Shown one piece after another: positions 32,480-45,660 of a stretch of 64,000 nucleotides of DNA. How positions within the stretch are numbered: position 1 is the stretch's first letter; each line of letters begins with the position of its first letter. Made by a program: the position numbers and the translations under genes. The DNA is from Sisyra terminalis (lineage: Eukaryota; Arthropoda; Insecta; Neuroptera; Sisyridae): positions 17,440,001-17,504,000 of the forward strand of contig OY292276.1 in the NCBI GenBank assembly GCA_958496175.1. Reading direction: 5' to 3'. The notes beneath the pieces were generated by a model. That model was not told where the DNA came from. It ran no database searches and saw only the letters and a list, made by a program, of their open reading frames with translations.

Positions 32480-35400
32480 TGTAGAATTGTTTGCAGTATC
32501 TTTATTTTATGTATTTAAAAAAGGATACAATTGAGTTGTTCAATTATTTTAATTGGATTAAGATTCTTTTTATATTAATTAAGAAAAGACAATGACAATG
32601 GTTTTTATTTGATTTGAAATTGATGGGTTATATCATGAAAATGAAGTTACTAGTGAAAATAAAAGAGTGATAGGAAATTAATTGCTTTTTAAAAGTGAAT
32701 TTGTGTTAGACTAACGTACAAGTGTGAGGAATATATAGATAAAGGATAACTTGTTGAGAATAAGTCGATTGCGTAAAACAACGCTTTTGTATTCCCTTTA
32801 TTTCCAACCCCTGCGTTTCACTTATAACTGGCCCATGAAAGAAGCTTGTTTGGCACGAATGAAATGTGATACAGCCAGTGATATATTCAAAGTATGAAGG
32901 AAAAGGATGACTACAATAGAGCATAGCGCTAAGTAAGTATAGAAGGGCTAAAAGTTTCAAACAAACCACTCGATTACTACATTTATATATAGACAAACGA
33001 CAAAGCGAGCTTTAGCCGTTGAAAATGGGAAAATGTATTTCCCAATCATAAGTTACAGTGATTTTGTTCAATTTACAGTTTTATTCACTGTTTTAACAAC
33101 TCACATTTACCCGTACGACAATAGTGTACGCTTTGTACTGGTATTCTCGATGTGCCATCAATAAAAATTTTTCTCATTTGAAATCTTTTATTTGCAGTTT
33201 ATAAGAGATTTTTCTACGATTTACAGGTAAATAATATAGCGCAGTTTTCATTTAAAACTGTACAGTGCTTGAAATATCGAAGCATTTTTCCAGGTATTTC
33301 TATTGATAAAATTGAAAAATATCAAATAGAATTTTCATTTAATTTGTTTTCCATGAAATTAAATTGAACATTTTATCAATCGATTTGTATAAAGTTTAAT
33401 AATAATTGATGTGTGAAATGATGAATTTGACAGTTTTTCTTCTTATTGAAAAGTTAATTAACAATTGGTTAATATAAAATTCATTTTTATGATGTATGAG
33501 CTTTATAAAATATATAAAGCTTTTATACAATAGTAATTATTTTAAAGGAATGCTATATTCTAAACATGGATAGTTATTTACAGTTTTTCTATGATATTAA
33601 TAATAATGAATGTATTCCCTCCTCCCGCTGATATGTAACTTTAATCATTAATTTAAAGAAATATGTATCGATCAATAAGTATGTATCGGGCCACGCCCAT
33701 TGAAGGGTTTTGTAGCCAAAAAGACTTAAATATTTAAAATGTTAACTAAAAAAGATTAATTTGGATTTAATGGAAATTTCAATCAAGAATTACGATTTTA
33801 ATTCATAAAATAAAATTTTTAAGGTGACCACAACCAATACATGAAAACCTGATCTTATTTCATTAGAAATATAATATTACAATTTGTACAATATCAATCT
33901 TACCTTACAATTGTGTGATCAAGTTTCATTTATCTGCTGATTGGGTTATAAAGTTTTATTTTCACTGTACAAATAATGAATTCGGAGACCAAACGAATAC
34001 CTGGTTAATGTGAAATAACTTTCCAATATTCAAATATTAGTCTTAATGAAGGATTTCTATATTATTCTCCATTCATTTAGTTTTAACCAATATTCTAAAT
34101 CAATAAATGTAAAAATAAGACAAAAATAAAAATAATTTATTTCATTTCTACTTTAAAAATCACCATGCTCTTAATAAATATATTTAAGATTCCAGGATTG
34201 AAATTCTTATTATTAGGAAACCTTAAAGGTCAACTGATTGATTATCTGACTATTTAAAAAAGAACGCACCAAAAAAAAATGCAGTTTGCATTTAAAAGAC
34301 AATTTATTCAATTTGAATTAGTTCAGTTGATTAATCCATTTTACCATTGAAAAATTTTTTACAAGTTATAACAACTATGAACCAGAACCTATATTATATA
34401 AGTTAATAATAGGCACAATTTTATTTACAGTCGCTGGAAAATTCAATACAGCTAGTTCACAAATATAGACACATGTAAGGCTTTATTCAATTATAGTTGC
34501 ATTGAATTTTCACTGAAATTTAATTTTGTAGTTCAAGTTAGCTCTGCAAGTTATAATTACAATTACACTAAGTTTGTATTTTCAATTAGAAATAGGTACA
34601 GTGTCAACTTACGAGAGACGAAGATAATTTACGTCCAACGGAATACATGCATAATGAAACAAGAAGTTTTAAATCAGTGGTTATTTTTTAAACAGTCCAA
34701 AAAATGTTTTCATTGCTAAAGTTAATTCACTTAAATATTAAGAGAGTACACGTGAGACAAAATCATTTTTATTCAAATTACTTTCAATAAAAATATTAAG
34801 CTTTCAGTGTGGAGAATAGTTAGGCTTGTATTATCAACCCCTAGGTAAAATTACAACCCTAATTCTCACTACACATTTTAAACGGAGGGTAACAACTTCA
34901 CAATGGAACATTTAATTCACTACAGCTACACCCAAACCAACTCAATACAATTTTAAATATGGTTTGCATTTTAATTGCTTAAACTAAAGAAAAGAAAACC
35001 TAATTTTGTTTATCCTTTTATCTTATCTGTTAAAGCAGCATTTACAACTTGAAAAATTTACAATATGTAGCACAAAAGTAGAACGTAATATAATATTTTT
35101 TTTATTAATAATTTACGTAAAATATTATCTACGTACGTCAAATGTTTATAAGGCTAACATGGAAAAATAATATTTTATTTTATCAGAATCGGAATTGAAT
35201 TTATGCTTTTAAAGTTGTATCAGCTAAAACAGGGTATAGAATAAAATACGTTCAAATTAACAAAGAGATGCGGTTGTCATCAATTTAAAATCTCTTGAGA
35301 TTCAAGTTGGAAACTAACAATAAGATTCAAACACAAAAAAGAATAAAACAATTTTTATTATGAAAGAGAACATGGCGCATACAAAAAAATGCAATTTTAA

Positions 35401-35960
35401 AGAATAGTTGCAAATAAAAGTTTTAAAAAAAACAACAACCATAACTGTAGAAAGAACTAAAATTATTTTGCAGGAATAAAACTTGTTAAGAATTACGTTT
35501 AGCGTAAACAAAAACTTATTATATAAACAAATAAATTGAAACTAATTTGAAAATTGGTATCCATCAGTAATTAAATTTATGTGTAATTCAATGTTATCTA
35601 AATTGAAAATTTCTATGAAGCTCGTTACATTGGTATAATACAGTACCAACATCTAATTCTGCACATAACAATGAGAAGAGCTTTGCAATGCACAGTTGAA
35701 TCGATAAAAACCTTTGTTATAAAACTTTTATTATTCTATCTTTAAACTTAAAAACGAGTTTTATTGAAAGGATAAAACTAAGCAATTATGGTGAATAATT
35801 GCGTTTTTAAACGATTCTTACATTTCTAAACGATTTTGTATAATCGAAAAAAATCTGAGGTTTTCATAAATAGTAAGAAACTATGAATATATTGCGCAGT
35901 TTCTTATCAACACTTTCTGTGGAAATCGAAAACGTGTTGTTATTGTTAGATATAATAATT
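32480..35960. other. AT-rich stretch without firm features
   Basis: A minus-strand frame at 32706-32996 has a hydrophobic N-terminal run and five cysteines but starts only at TTG or at an internal ATG, with no acceptor, so it is not called. A short GC-richer patch lies at 33686-33712. The rest is featureless. Confidence 0.35.
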
Positions 35961-35963
35961 ATA

Positions 35964-36095
35964 CTAGTAACTTCCCGTGACATATTCACAGCCCAACACA
36001 GACACAACTGGCAAAAATTGGCAGTTGAAACAATGACAAAAAGCAACTACCTCAATTTTGAGACAATCATTTTTGGTTTTCACTCAAGCATATTG
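35964..36095 (+). repeat. Dispersed repeat family A, copy 5
   Basis: CTAGTAACTTCCCGTGACAT, then CCCAACACA and a TTTTGGTTTTCACTCAAGCA segment. It is closest in order to 2827-2957 and is the least disrupted copy. Confidence 0.6.
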
Positions 36096-36178
36096 GCTAG
36101 CAATCTTTGTTTTCTAATTTTTTTCCAACATTTATTATACGATTGCTTATTATATTATATTGATACAAATATAGAATC

Positions 36179-36290
36179 GTCAGCCAATCACAGCTGGGTC
36201 ATCGAAAATCAGTGGAAGTAACTTGAAGAAAACGTAGAGAAGATATCCCTATCAATAGCCAATCACTGCTGAATGATCCAAAATTACTCG
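36179..36290 (+). repeat. Local duplication AGCCAATCAC-GCTG
   Basis: AGCCAATCACAGCTGGGTCAT at 36182 and AGCCAATCACTGCTGAATGAT at 36258 are two copies about 76 bp apart, each followed by AAAAT or CAAAAT. They may be subterminal parts of an element that could not be delimited. Confidence 0.4.
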
Positions 36291-36817
36291 AAATTACGTA
36301 ATACATCTTCAAGTACTATTTTTGATTTTGTTGTTGATACAATGCGACTCCTACATATAAGACTAACTAACTAACTAATACAATATTTACATTAAAATCT
36401 CCTACTTAAAATCTTGGGAATTTTACCTTGTTAAGAATTTGCGATACCTCTGGAGTGCATTTTATTAAAATTTCGTTGATGAACTTTTTGCGGTCTTTTC
36501 AGTCTTGTTTTTTTCGATAGTTATGATAATATTCGGTTTACGTTCTCGGCATATTTTAAAAATGTTTTTATTAAAAAATGAAATATGTATGTAAACAATA
36601 CACAATTCACCACGGTTGTTAGGACGACTATTCCCAAGCAGTGAATAGGCAGGTGTGCACATACATAAGGAATACTGTAATGTTTTCTATTTCATTCTCT
36701 CGTTCGTTAAATCTTATAGATTTATATGTTTATCTCTTTTAACTGTCGCTTTTTCGTTTCATGAAATTTCAAGTCGCAACGATGCTAAAGAAGTCATCAC
36801 TTTTAAACGGTTATAAT

Positions 36818-37076
36818 TGACTCGTTTATTTTGAAAGTGGTGTAAGTCCATTTCAAGGACGGTCTATATGGTGATTTTTTTTCTTGTAATTATAACAAAG
36901 TATGTTAATTATTTAACTGCTAAGTTTTGACAAATTATTGATTTCATTTTAGTTGTTAACAAAAACGCCAATTATTTTCTCCTCCTTAGTATCTTATGTT
37001 CCTATGGTTAAAAATGATAACACTATAGGGATTGTTCTTGAAATGGACTTCATTCACTTTCAAAATAAACGGTTCA
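36818..37076. mobile_element. 259-bp MITE, copy 2
   Basis: This is the full-length sister of 24812-25069 in the same orientation. It begins TGACTCGTTTATTTTG and ends with the inverse of TGAACCGTTTATTTTG. The flanks do not show a clean TA on both sides. Shared internal landmarks are TTAATTATTTAACTGCTAAG and the CTATAGGGATTG block. Confidence 0.75.
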
Positions 37077-40000
37077 ATAAATGTTAAACTGATTTACCTA
37101 GAAGGCTTATTATTTTACGAAAAAAATTAAAAGATATCCATTTCCAATATCTTTATTCTTGGACTACAATTAATAATCAATTTTTCTAGAGCGCGATTGA
37201 AAAATTGAGTAACCTCGAATGGTAGATCTTAATTAGTAAGTACATCCGAGTTGATTAATCATGACTTAATCTTCTTCGAAATATTTTTTATAGAAATTTT
37301 CAACTATTCTCGACTCAAAATGATTTTTTTCATAGTTGATATTAATTTTACATTATTATTCCTTCGAAATTTAAAATAGTGAAAATCGATACCTGCAGGA
37401 AAAGGTTTAAATAAAAAAAAAAAATTCACCTGCTTTGGCAAAAAAAAGATGCAAATGTTGAACCACTTGAGATAGTGATACCCTCTTGGGCTAACTAAAC
37501 AAGGGTTACTTTAGTTGAAATTGAATCCTTTCCGTTGTATTTAAATAAGCATTTAAAAGCATCAAATGTTTGAAAGTTTAAGACCCAGAGGCAATACCAA
37601 AAACGGTATCTTTTTAATTAGAATAGCTGACAACTTTAATGAGATCCATAAATTTAAACCTAGGTGCACGAAACTTTTATGCGATAAATCGTTAAAAATG
37701 AAAATTTATAACAAAAAATTGTTCAAATCAGCTTTAGCGGCAAATTTAAAAGAAGTAAATTTTAAGTGCATTGTAAAATGTGTTGATTATATCGTAGCTG
37801 TATAACACAAATGATAACATACATACAATGAACACTAAAACGTAGACACTTCTTTGTGTAGAGAGATGACGTGCTTTATAAGAAGAATCGATTCAAACGT
37901 TGTCTTACAAACTACTTCTCTTATCTGACAAATAAAAATCAAAATTGATTTCAACTAAAAAACGATAACCTGAATTTAACTTTTTAAACGCTCTAATAAA
38001 ATTGATAAATTTAACTAAGAAATTATAACACAATAATTTAATATAGAATAATTTTCCGCGGAAAAAAAAACTTTTCCATATTCACAATTGGTTTATCTGA
38101 ATGCTTTTATATAGCTAATAAAAATAAATGTAAAATGTAATTTAATAAAAATATTCTTCTTAAAAGAATTGGACTTATAGTTGAGAAAACTAAATAAAAG
38201 AGATAAGATCATCCTAAATTAAAAATAAATACTATTTTCTTTCTATTTAATTATTTTTTTCTTTTAATAAAATAAAAAAGTTCTTTTTTTGATACTACGA
38301 TATGCGCCATTTTCATTCGTAAAATAACTTCTGAAGCTTTTAAGAAAACAAATTTTCCTCGTATTCGAAACAGTTCTGCAGAATAGAAACATTTCTACCT
38401 ACAATAAATTTTATTTCGTTTTGAATCATTTTATATGCTTTATCTTTTTTATGTAACGACATTTTGTTATTTCTGTTTGATCTACTTACCACATCAAAGA
38501 AATAAATTGAAAGTTTCACTAAAATTTTATCATATTAAATACAAAATCAATGACAAAACATTGAACATGTTTCCCATAGTATAAAAAGCGTAGATGAGTA
38601 ATTGATTTCCGTCATGGGCATACCGCTTTTTCTCTACTTTTAATATTTGTGTTGTATATCAAGAGCCATGATAAAAGAATTCTTTAAGAAAGCATCTAGT
38701 TTCTTTTTATTTCTATAACATTTACTTTTCTGAAAAGAAAATATCTAAAATTTTATTTAAAATGAAATTATTAAAAAAACGTATCTAGGTACATCAAACA
38801 TTGAAGTGATGCATTAACAACAGACTGAAAATTATAAACGTATTCAAAATATTTTATAGAAATTGAAAAGTAATTAATTTTTTGAGGGTTCATTGTTGTT
38901 CAATCACAAAAAAAAACGTTATATATTTTAAAAGTTATAAGTACTGAAGCCCAAGGTAAGTGCTTCTTTTTGAAACGTCGCGGATTATCTCAAGTCTTTG
39001 AATATTATCAATCCGGAGCACGTAAATATCCCGTTCGTTGGCATAGGATATTTTTTACGCTGGATAAGATAAAATGTCAAAAAGTGATCAACAGCTTGTC
39101 ATCAAAATTTATTTTAAAATATGAAAAATTTAATGATCAAAATTCTTTAATGTATCACAAGAAAATTGTAAAGAAATAACAATACCTATTATATTCATAA
39201 TAAATGTAAAGACTGTCAAAAAAAATTTATACTTAAGTTTCTTAAATTGTGAATTACGTTGTCACGTTTAACAATATGGTAGATATTTTATTCTCATTTT
39301 TTCCGAAGCTTTTCAATTTACAATTGAAAATAGGGAAAACATAATTTTATTGCAAATAGTGCAAAAAATATTTCATATAGAATTGAAGTCAGGAAAACCA
39401 ATAAAGCCTGGCTTAATTGAAGCATTTGCATATGTCAATACGATAAGTGATATAAATAGTATCATCTATAATTCATTTAATTGGAATAATTTAAATGAAG
39501 TATTTTTCATTACTGGTTTTTCTAACTGTAGTATCTTTTAATACCTGAATCTTTAGAGAAAATTTTTTGAAGTGAAAACTTCTTTAGTATTAGAAAAAGC
39601 GACAGTGAAAAGAGACAAACACATAAATCTATAGAGGTTTAACATGCAAAAAAAATGAGATAGAAAGCATATAGTGTTTCCACTGATCTGTTTATAATGA
39701 ACAGCACATTGTACAGTTTAATAAAAAAAACGCATTAGAAGTAATTGCCAGTGCCATCTATGCAGGCACGAATTTGAAGTGAACTAAGCAAAATGCAATA
39801 GCATATGTGTTCGAAACGTTAGAAGAGAGACTTATACATATAGAAGTCTCACTTCGTGTTATATATGTGGCATCAATTTTATCCTAACTAAACTTTCCAA
39901 CTACCCTAATCAATATAACTCCTATATAACTTATCTATTCATCTGATTTTACCCATTTCTTTGTGCTTATATTTAAACCACTATCCATACTATACCATAG

Positions 40001-40550
40001 TACCGTAGTACATTAGTCCTATGGAAAATAGTACTAATAGGAAAAAATACGTAAGTACTATGATATAATATAGTAATAATAGTAACACTTTTAGTAAACA
40101 TACTTCAAAGGAACTAGAAGTACACGCATGGTGAATCGGCTGATAGTTTTCTGGTCAGGAGGTCCTGCTAGTCTTCCATTTCTATCTCAATTAGTTTTAA
40201 CGAAAAAAAATATACATAAAAAACCGAAAACATTTTTTTCTAAGAATTAAATTAAGTTGTGAAAAATTTTAAACTGTTTTACCGCTTCTTCTGCAATTAC
40301 TTCAAAATATTTCAATCAAGAAACTATTTTATTTTATTTTTATTTGATACATTATTTCATTTTAATATTACTTTTTTTCCAATTCAACAAATTTAATTTT
40401 AAGCTGTTGTTATTTAAAAGTATTTTTAAATTAAATCCTTTAACTATAGTTCACGTATCGATAAACTCCGAATGACGTCAATGCACAAAACGTTCCATAG
40501 GTATTTGCGTATACGTATTCGTATATATATATGCATATGGATTGACTTGT
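37077..40550. other. AT-rich stretch without supported genes
   Basis: Frames of 79 codons (37566-37805), 69 (38970-39179) and 63 (39350-39541), all plus, are not distinguishable from chance in this composition. The block at 39740-39860 is slightly GC-richer and unexplained. Confidence 0.4.
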
Positions 40551-40555
40551 AGATC

Positions 40556-40668
40556 AGGGAGTGGCTATGCTAAATTTTCAAAATTTCAATAATTAAAACA
40601 AATGAACATTGATAAATCTCGCAATCCCATTGGTTAATTGCCATTTGCATTGAAGCGTCTGTGCTGTG
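40556..40668 (+). repeat. Dispersed repeat D, copy 1
   Basis: The segment with AAATTTTCAAAATTTCAAT, AAAACAAATGAACA, CCCATTGG and TTTGCATTGA aligns in the same order with 58731-58836. No ORF. The class is unknown. Confidence 0.5.
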
Positions 40669-40669
40669 T

Positions 40670-41940
40670 ATTTTCTAATAAATAAGCTCTTATCGCTTAC
40701 AGCATTGAACATATACGTACTTGTTATATTAAGCTTATTGATAGTTATGGAAAAATACTATCCTGAAATTATTATGAAGAATATTATAGGAAAAGCAGTT
40801 TCACATGAATATTTGTGTAAGTCTTTGAAAAAAAAGTATAAACATAGTATATAAAATAAAAAAAAATGTTAATAAAATTGATAAAGCTTAATATTTGTTT
40901 ATTGTTTAGAAAAACGGCGTTATTAACCCCTAAATTAAAATTAAATTTGAGACCAATCTGTTGTAATTTTTTTCCATTTTCCACTTATTATTTTTGTTTT
41001 GTTTAGAAAAACCAATTGAGGTAGAGATTTGAAACTTCCAGGACCTTAATATTTAATTAGTAACTATACACCTCTTATTAAAATGTCTTTCCGGAGTCGA
41101 TTCAATATACTTATATTCTGAGGTCCTTTTGGCCAGGAAAGATAGACTAGAAGAAAAAATTGCTTATCTACAATTTACACTAATCAAGTAGCTACCCCTT
41201 TACCTTCTCCGTACCTGGCTACACCCAAGACTATTAGTATTATTGTACAATAAACCCATCAAATTATTTTCATAATTTCCACGATTTAGTAGGTATACCT
41301 TTATAAAGATTATGCTATGCCACATTCCTTTTTATTTGAACATTCTCGGGTGAATCAATCATAGTCCATAAACAGATATCATAAATCATAATAAAAAAAT
41401 AATTTAAAATAACGTAAAATAAACACTAAAAGAGCATTTATCATGAAATGACATTATTTTTACATACATATTTCAGGAATTTCGAGTTCATGAAAAAGGA
41501 AAATAAATTATTTTCTACCAATTTCTGCAATTTAAATGATGAAAAAAAAAAACAATATTTGCACTTTCCTTTTTTGTATTCGAATATATAATTTATGTAT
41601 GCAACTAGTAAAAATTGAAAGTATAATTTAAAAAAACTTCTATAATAATAATAAAGGAATAATAATTGTAGCACTAAATCAATATTGCTTATTAAAATTA
41701 TACAAGAATGAAATGTCTTAAGAGCTATAAATTTTAAAGATAATACAAACGTTGAATACTTTTGAATTAAAAAAAAATAATTAGGGGTCAAATTTGTTAC
41801 AAACAACGTTTGGAGATGAGAATATAATAGATCAATTACCATTAACACGAATAAAAAAATTACAATAATATTGTAACAGTGATCAACTGAAACCTGCTAA
41901 TATTGACAAAGTTTTGTTTTAAAAAGTAGTTACATTAGGA
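40670..41940. other. AT-rich stretch, no gene supported
   Basis: The 135-codon minus-strand frame at 41441-41848 is the longest uninterrupted frame here, but it is almost entirely Phe, Leu, Tyr, Ile and Lys from A/T runs, with no start context or domain. It is treated as chance. Confidence 0.5.
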
Positions 41941-41949
41941 TGTTTAAGT

Positions 41950-41998
41950 CAAAAACGATATCGCCCCTTTGCAATGAATACTGAAGCTTCATCAGAAG
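41950..41998 (-). ncRNA. Degenerate hammerhead-like motif
   Basis: On the minus strand: CTGATGA (41995-41989), A, a possible helix GCTTC with GGGGC (five pairs, two wobble) around a 15-base loop, then GATA where GAAA is expected, and CGTTTTTGAC. The core Asn-free CTGATGA is canonical but the A-to-T change in GAAA would abolish activity. No inverted partner was found nearby. Confidence 0.22.
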
Positions 41999-41999
41999 G

Positions 42000-44900
42000 T
42001 GGCTGTGACTAAATCGATAAATGAGGGATGATGTTGAAAAGAATTTTGATGTAATTCATTCTTTTTTAGGAAATTGGTATAACGAATTATTACGGAGAAG
42101 GGGGAAAAGTTAGCAATTTTTTCGTAAAGGAAGCAATGATTCATAAAAGGTTGATATTCAATGTCTTGATCAAAACGGGGTTTTATTATATCTATAAATT
42201 TTAACGCAAAAAAGATTTCTCAAGAACTCAGCTTTTTTTTGCAATTAATTAATATAAAAATTTTATGCTTTTTTGCATATGCTTACGCAACTTTGGGTGC
42301 AAAAAGTACTTAAATTAGAACAACTTTTATGACTTTTGTAACATAAAGTTCAAGTAAATTGACTAATTTATAATTGTTAATTACTCGTATTTTACAAAAA
42401 TGAATTGAATCACCTAATCAAAGTAAGATGAAAGCAATCTGAAACCCTTTTAATTTTGATAATAGTGAAAAAAATAATTATTGTCAAACTTGAAATTAAA
42501 AAAATTGTCGTTTATTTAAATTTTTTTCAAATAATAATTCATAATATTCAGAGTATTTCATTTCAGTATACACAATCTTCTCCGATTATTAATTAAAATT
42601 TTCAAATAACTATTTCAGTAACAAATTTCATTAAAATTCCTTTTCTCTTATAAAACTTTTTCAAGCAAATTACGTTGAAATTCATTAATATCATCTAAAT
42701 TTTCAAATAAATTGGTTTGGTAGGTAGATGTATTGTTTTAACACATTTGTAGATTTTATAATCGAAATCTTTTTGCGGATAATATTTTGATAACCTGATT
42801 AAATTATAGTAAACGGTAAAAGAGAATGTTTCAATGGAAATATTCGCTTATATTTTATTTAATAGTTGTCCTCCGTAGCATGAAATGTTTCGCTTCTTTA
42901 TCGATTTTCCGATCTCCTGAGTTTTCGATTCAATTTAAAATAAACTACAAAGTTTATTTTGGACATAATAATAAATTATCAAAAACTTTGTATCACAATA
43001 TATGTATATATGTATTGTATGTACCTGTATTAAGTATTTTATCTACTTTTAATTAATATTTAATCCCAAGTAATAATGTACCAGATGAATAGAAATATTT
43101 TACCATTTACTTGAAGATACCATTGGTATCTTCAGTATAGTTGTAGTAAAAAAAAATGAAACAAATCAATAATGATATGAAAAACTTTAATATTATTTTG
43201 AGACTTGCAATATGAAATCATTTGAGATATATTTAAATATAAAATTTAGAAAATAAGATTGAAATATTATTATATCATCAAAATTGTCTCAAGTTTTCGT
43301 CTTCAGATAAAAGCTGGCACCCTCTATGTCTGTTTTAGACAATTCCAGCTCAATGATCTTCCTGGACTAGCTCCCCATTAGTAACTTATATTCAAACATT
43401 AATTCCTATTTAAGCTCACCCACTGGAACGGTTACAAATAAAATTATTACAAACATTCATAATGAATATTCATTTTTCATTAGCAGAAAAGAAAATCCAA
43501 AAAAAAAATAGGTAAAATATTTCAACCAAAATATCAAACACTCTTTTATCATACTACGAAACTAAATTGAAAAGAAGTTGCTATTTGAGTTCATTTATAT
43601 TACTTAGTATATAATATAATATTATCCACAAACAAAGTCGTCCTCAAAATTCATCAACTTTTAATAAATTTGAATAAAATTTTACAAAGTTTCAAGAAAA
43701 TAAATATGGAACATATAATTAAGACAGATTAAGTTGTATTTTAAAACTTTAAAATGTAAAATTGCTTCTCGACGAAGTTAGTATTAACTTTTTCTGTATA
43801 TAAAATTTAAAATATATAAGTAGATATTTAATCTGTTGAAAGTTTATTTAAGTTAATATAAATTATGAAATTTAATAGGAGGAGAACTCCTGAGATGTTT
43901 TAATTAGAGTGAAAAACCAACCAAATGTTAATTACATGTAATAAATAATCAGTAAAGCATTGTCAATGTATCGGCAATATTGAACATTTGATTGAAAAAA
44001 AAATTCAATATTTTTTTTGGTAATCAAATATTGAAATTGCTACCGCTAAGTCTTCTTGTGTAAAATTCATATGGAATTGAGCTAATATTATATTTACTTT
44101 GGTTTATATGTTATTAAAACACGAAACTAAACTTGACGGGGTATATAATCGATAACAACCCTGTATGTGACACAGGGGTAGTTGTTACATTCACCCTAAA
44201 ACGACTTCTACCTCCATTTCACATTACATTCACATTTATAGTATCTACAATATATTCGGAATATGTAACATGAATTTTGTTTGCTCTTTGCTTTGTGCAC
44301 AGATTGTCAAGTTTGATTGCCTCTAGTCCGTTCGAATGTAATTCATTAAAGAATTAATGTCACATTAGAATTATTTCTCATATTAAAAATATTTTACAGG
44401 AAAACCGAAAACATAAAATAAGTTATTGATGGACCTATACATTATTGATTGAAATCCCGATTAGAAAATGTTACAAAATATTAAATCCTTGAAAGTTAAA
44501 TGAACTAATGGAAAATCAATACACTTCTGATTGATGTTTAATTAAATGAATTTGCTAAATGCAAATTTAACAATTAATCTAAATGGAGAGAAATTTTTTA
44601 TTTTCTTGTAGAAGAAAAACGATTCTATCATTCTAATAAAAAGGGATCAGAATGATAAAAAAAAAGTTCAATGAACTTGAAAAATATGATTCTTTTATAG
44701 CATAAATAGACAAAGTTGGAAACATCACTAAAATATTTAAGTGGATAAGTTAAATATGTACCTACCTATCTATGCATTGTATTAGAGAAAGATTTTTTTT
44801 CTCTTTATTTCACTAAAAGTTTGGTAATTTCTAAGTAAAATAAAGTAATTTACATAATATGTAAAGTAATTACGTGCATACGCATAGCTAAATTTAATTT

Positions 44901-45267
44901 TCAAAAGGGATTATTACGAAAAATTTAATTAATGAGTTTGTCTGATTTATGTGGATTAGAATGCCCGGTGCTTTTTTCACCATTTTTTACAATTATCTTC
45001 CGAAAATGTAAGTGATTACAAAAATGATTTTAGTATAAGAAAAACCAACATAATAGTTTTGATAATTTTAAAGCATTAAACATAAAAGAAAAAATATAGC
45101 CAGGAAAAAGTATCCTGATTACTGTATTTGAGTATTATAGTTCTTTTATTTTTTGGCAAAAAATAACTAGTATCTTAGATGTGTGATCTATCTTAGATAC
45201 TTTTTAAAAAGAACTGGATCTTGTAATTAAAAAAATATATATTCACTCGGTTAATGTCCATTATTTG
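42000..45267. other. AT-rich stretch without firm features
   Basis: I examined the 76-codon frame at 42826-43056 and a GC-richer patch at 43315-43380, whose minus strand is open for about 23 codons. Neither has splice signals or a recognisable product. Confidence 0.4.
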
Positions 45268-45660
45268 TTAATTAAGTTATTTACATAAGGTTTTTTCTTG
45301 GACTAAAAATATAATCAAATTTTTTTCTTAATGATCTTAGTTACTTTTCGGAATCGAAGATATTTGTTTAATTAAGTTATTTTCATAGGGTTTTTCTTTG
45401 GACTATAAAATATAATCAATTTTTTTTCCTAATGTTTTTTATTTGATTTTTGTACAACGTTTCGTCGCCTTTAGGGACTATATGATTTATGATGATCTAT
45501 GATTTAGTACTTGATAAAGTCCCGAAAGGCGACGAAACGTTATACAAAAATCAAATAAAAATTATTAGGAAAAAAAATGATTATATTTTATAGTCCAAAA
45601 AAAAACCCTATGAAAATAACTTAATTAAACAAATATCTTCGATTCCGAAAAGTAACTAAG
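45268..45660. mobile_element. Foldback element with a duplicated outer arm and decayed motif
   Basis: Arms 45336-45478 and 45522-45660 are inverted copies, from CTTAGTTACTTTTCGGAATC inward to GGCGACGAAACGT. The outer part of the left arm (45369-45440) is also repeated directly at 45268-45335 (TAATTAAGTTATTT, TTGGACTA, TATAATCAA). The motif CGACGAAACGTT is kept in both arms, but the CTGANGA part has become CCCGAAAG or CCCTAAAG. A mix of direct and inverted copies is a known layout of Penelope-like terminal repeats. Confidence 0.6.

Noticed and set aside
32706..32996. 96-codon minus-strand frame with a signal-peptide-like start
   Set aside because: The frame begins at TTG, the first ATG lies after the hydrophobic core has begun, and there is no acceptor.
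35883..36221. 112-codon plus-strand open frame
   Set aside because: It runs straight through repeat family A (35964-36095), so it is a chance frame across a non-coding repeat.
41441..41848. 135-codon minus-strand open frame, the second longest in the window
   Set aside because: Made almost wholly of Phe, Leu, Ile, Tyr and Lys from A/T runs, with no domain or start context; expected by chance at this base composition.
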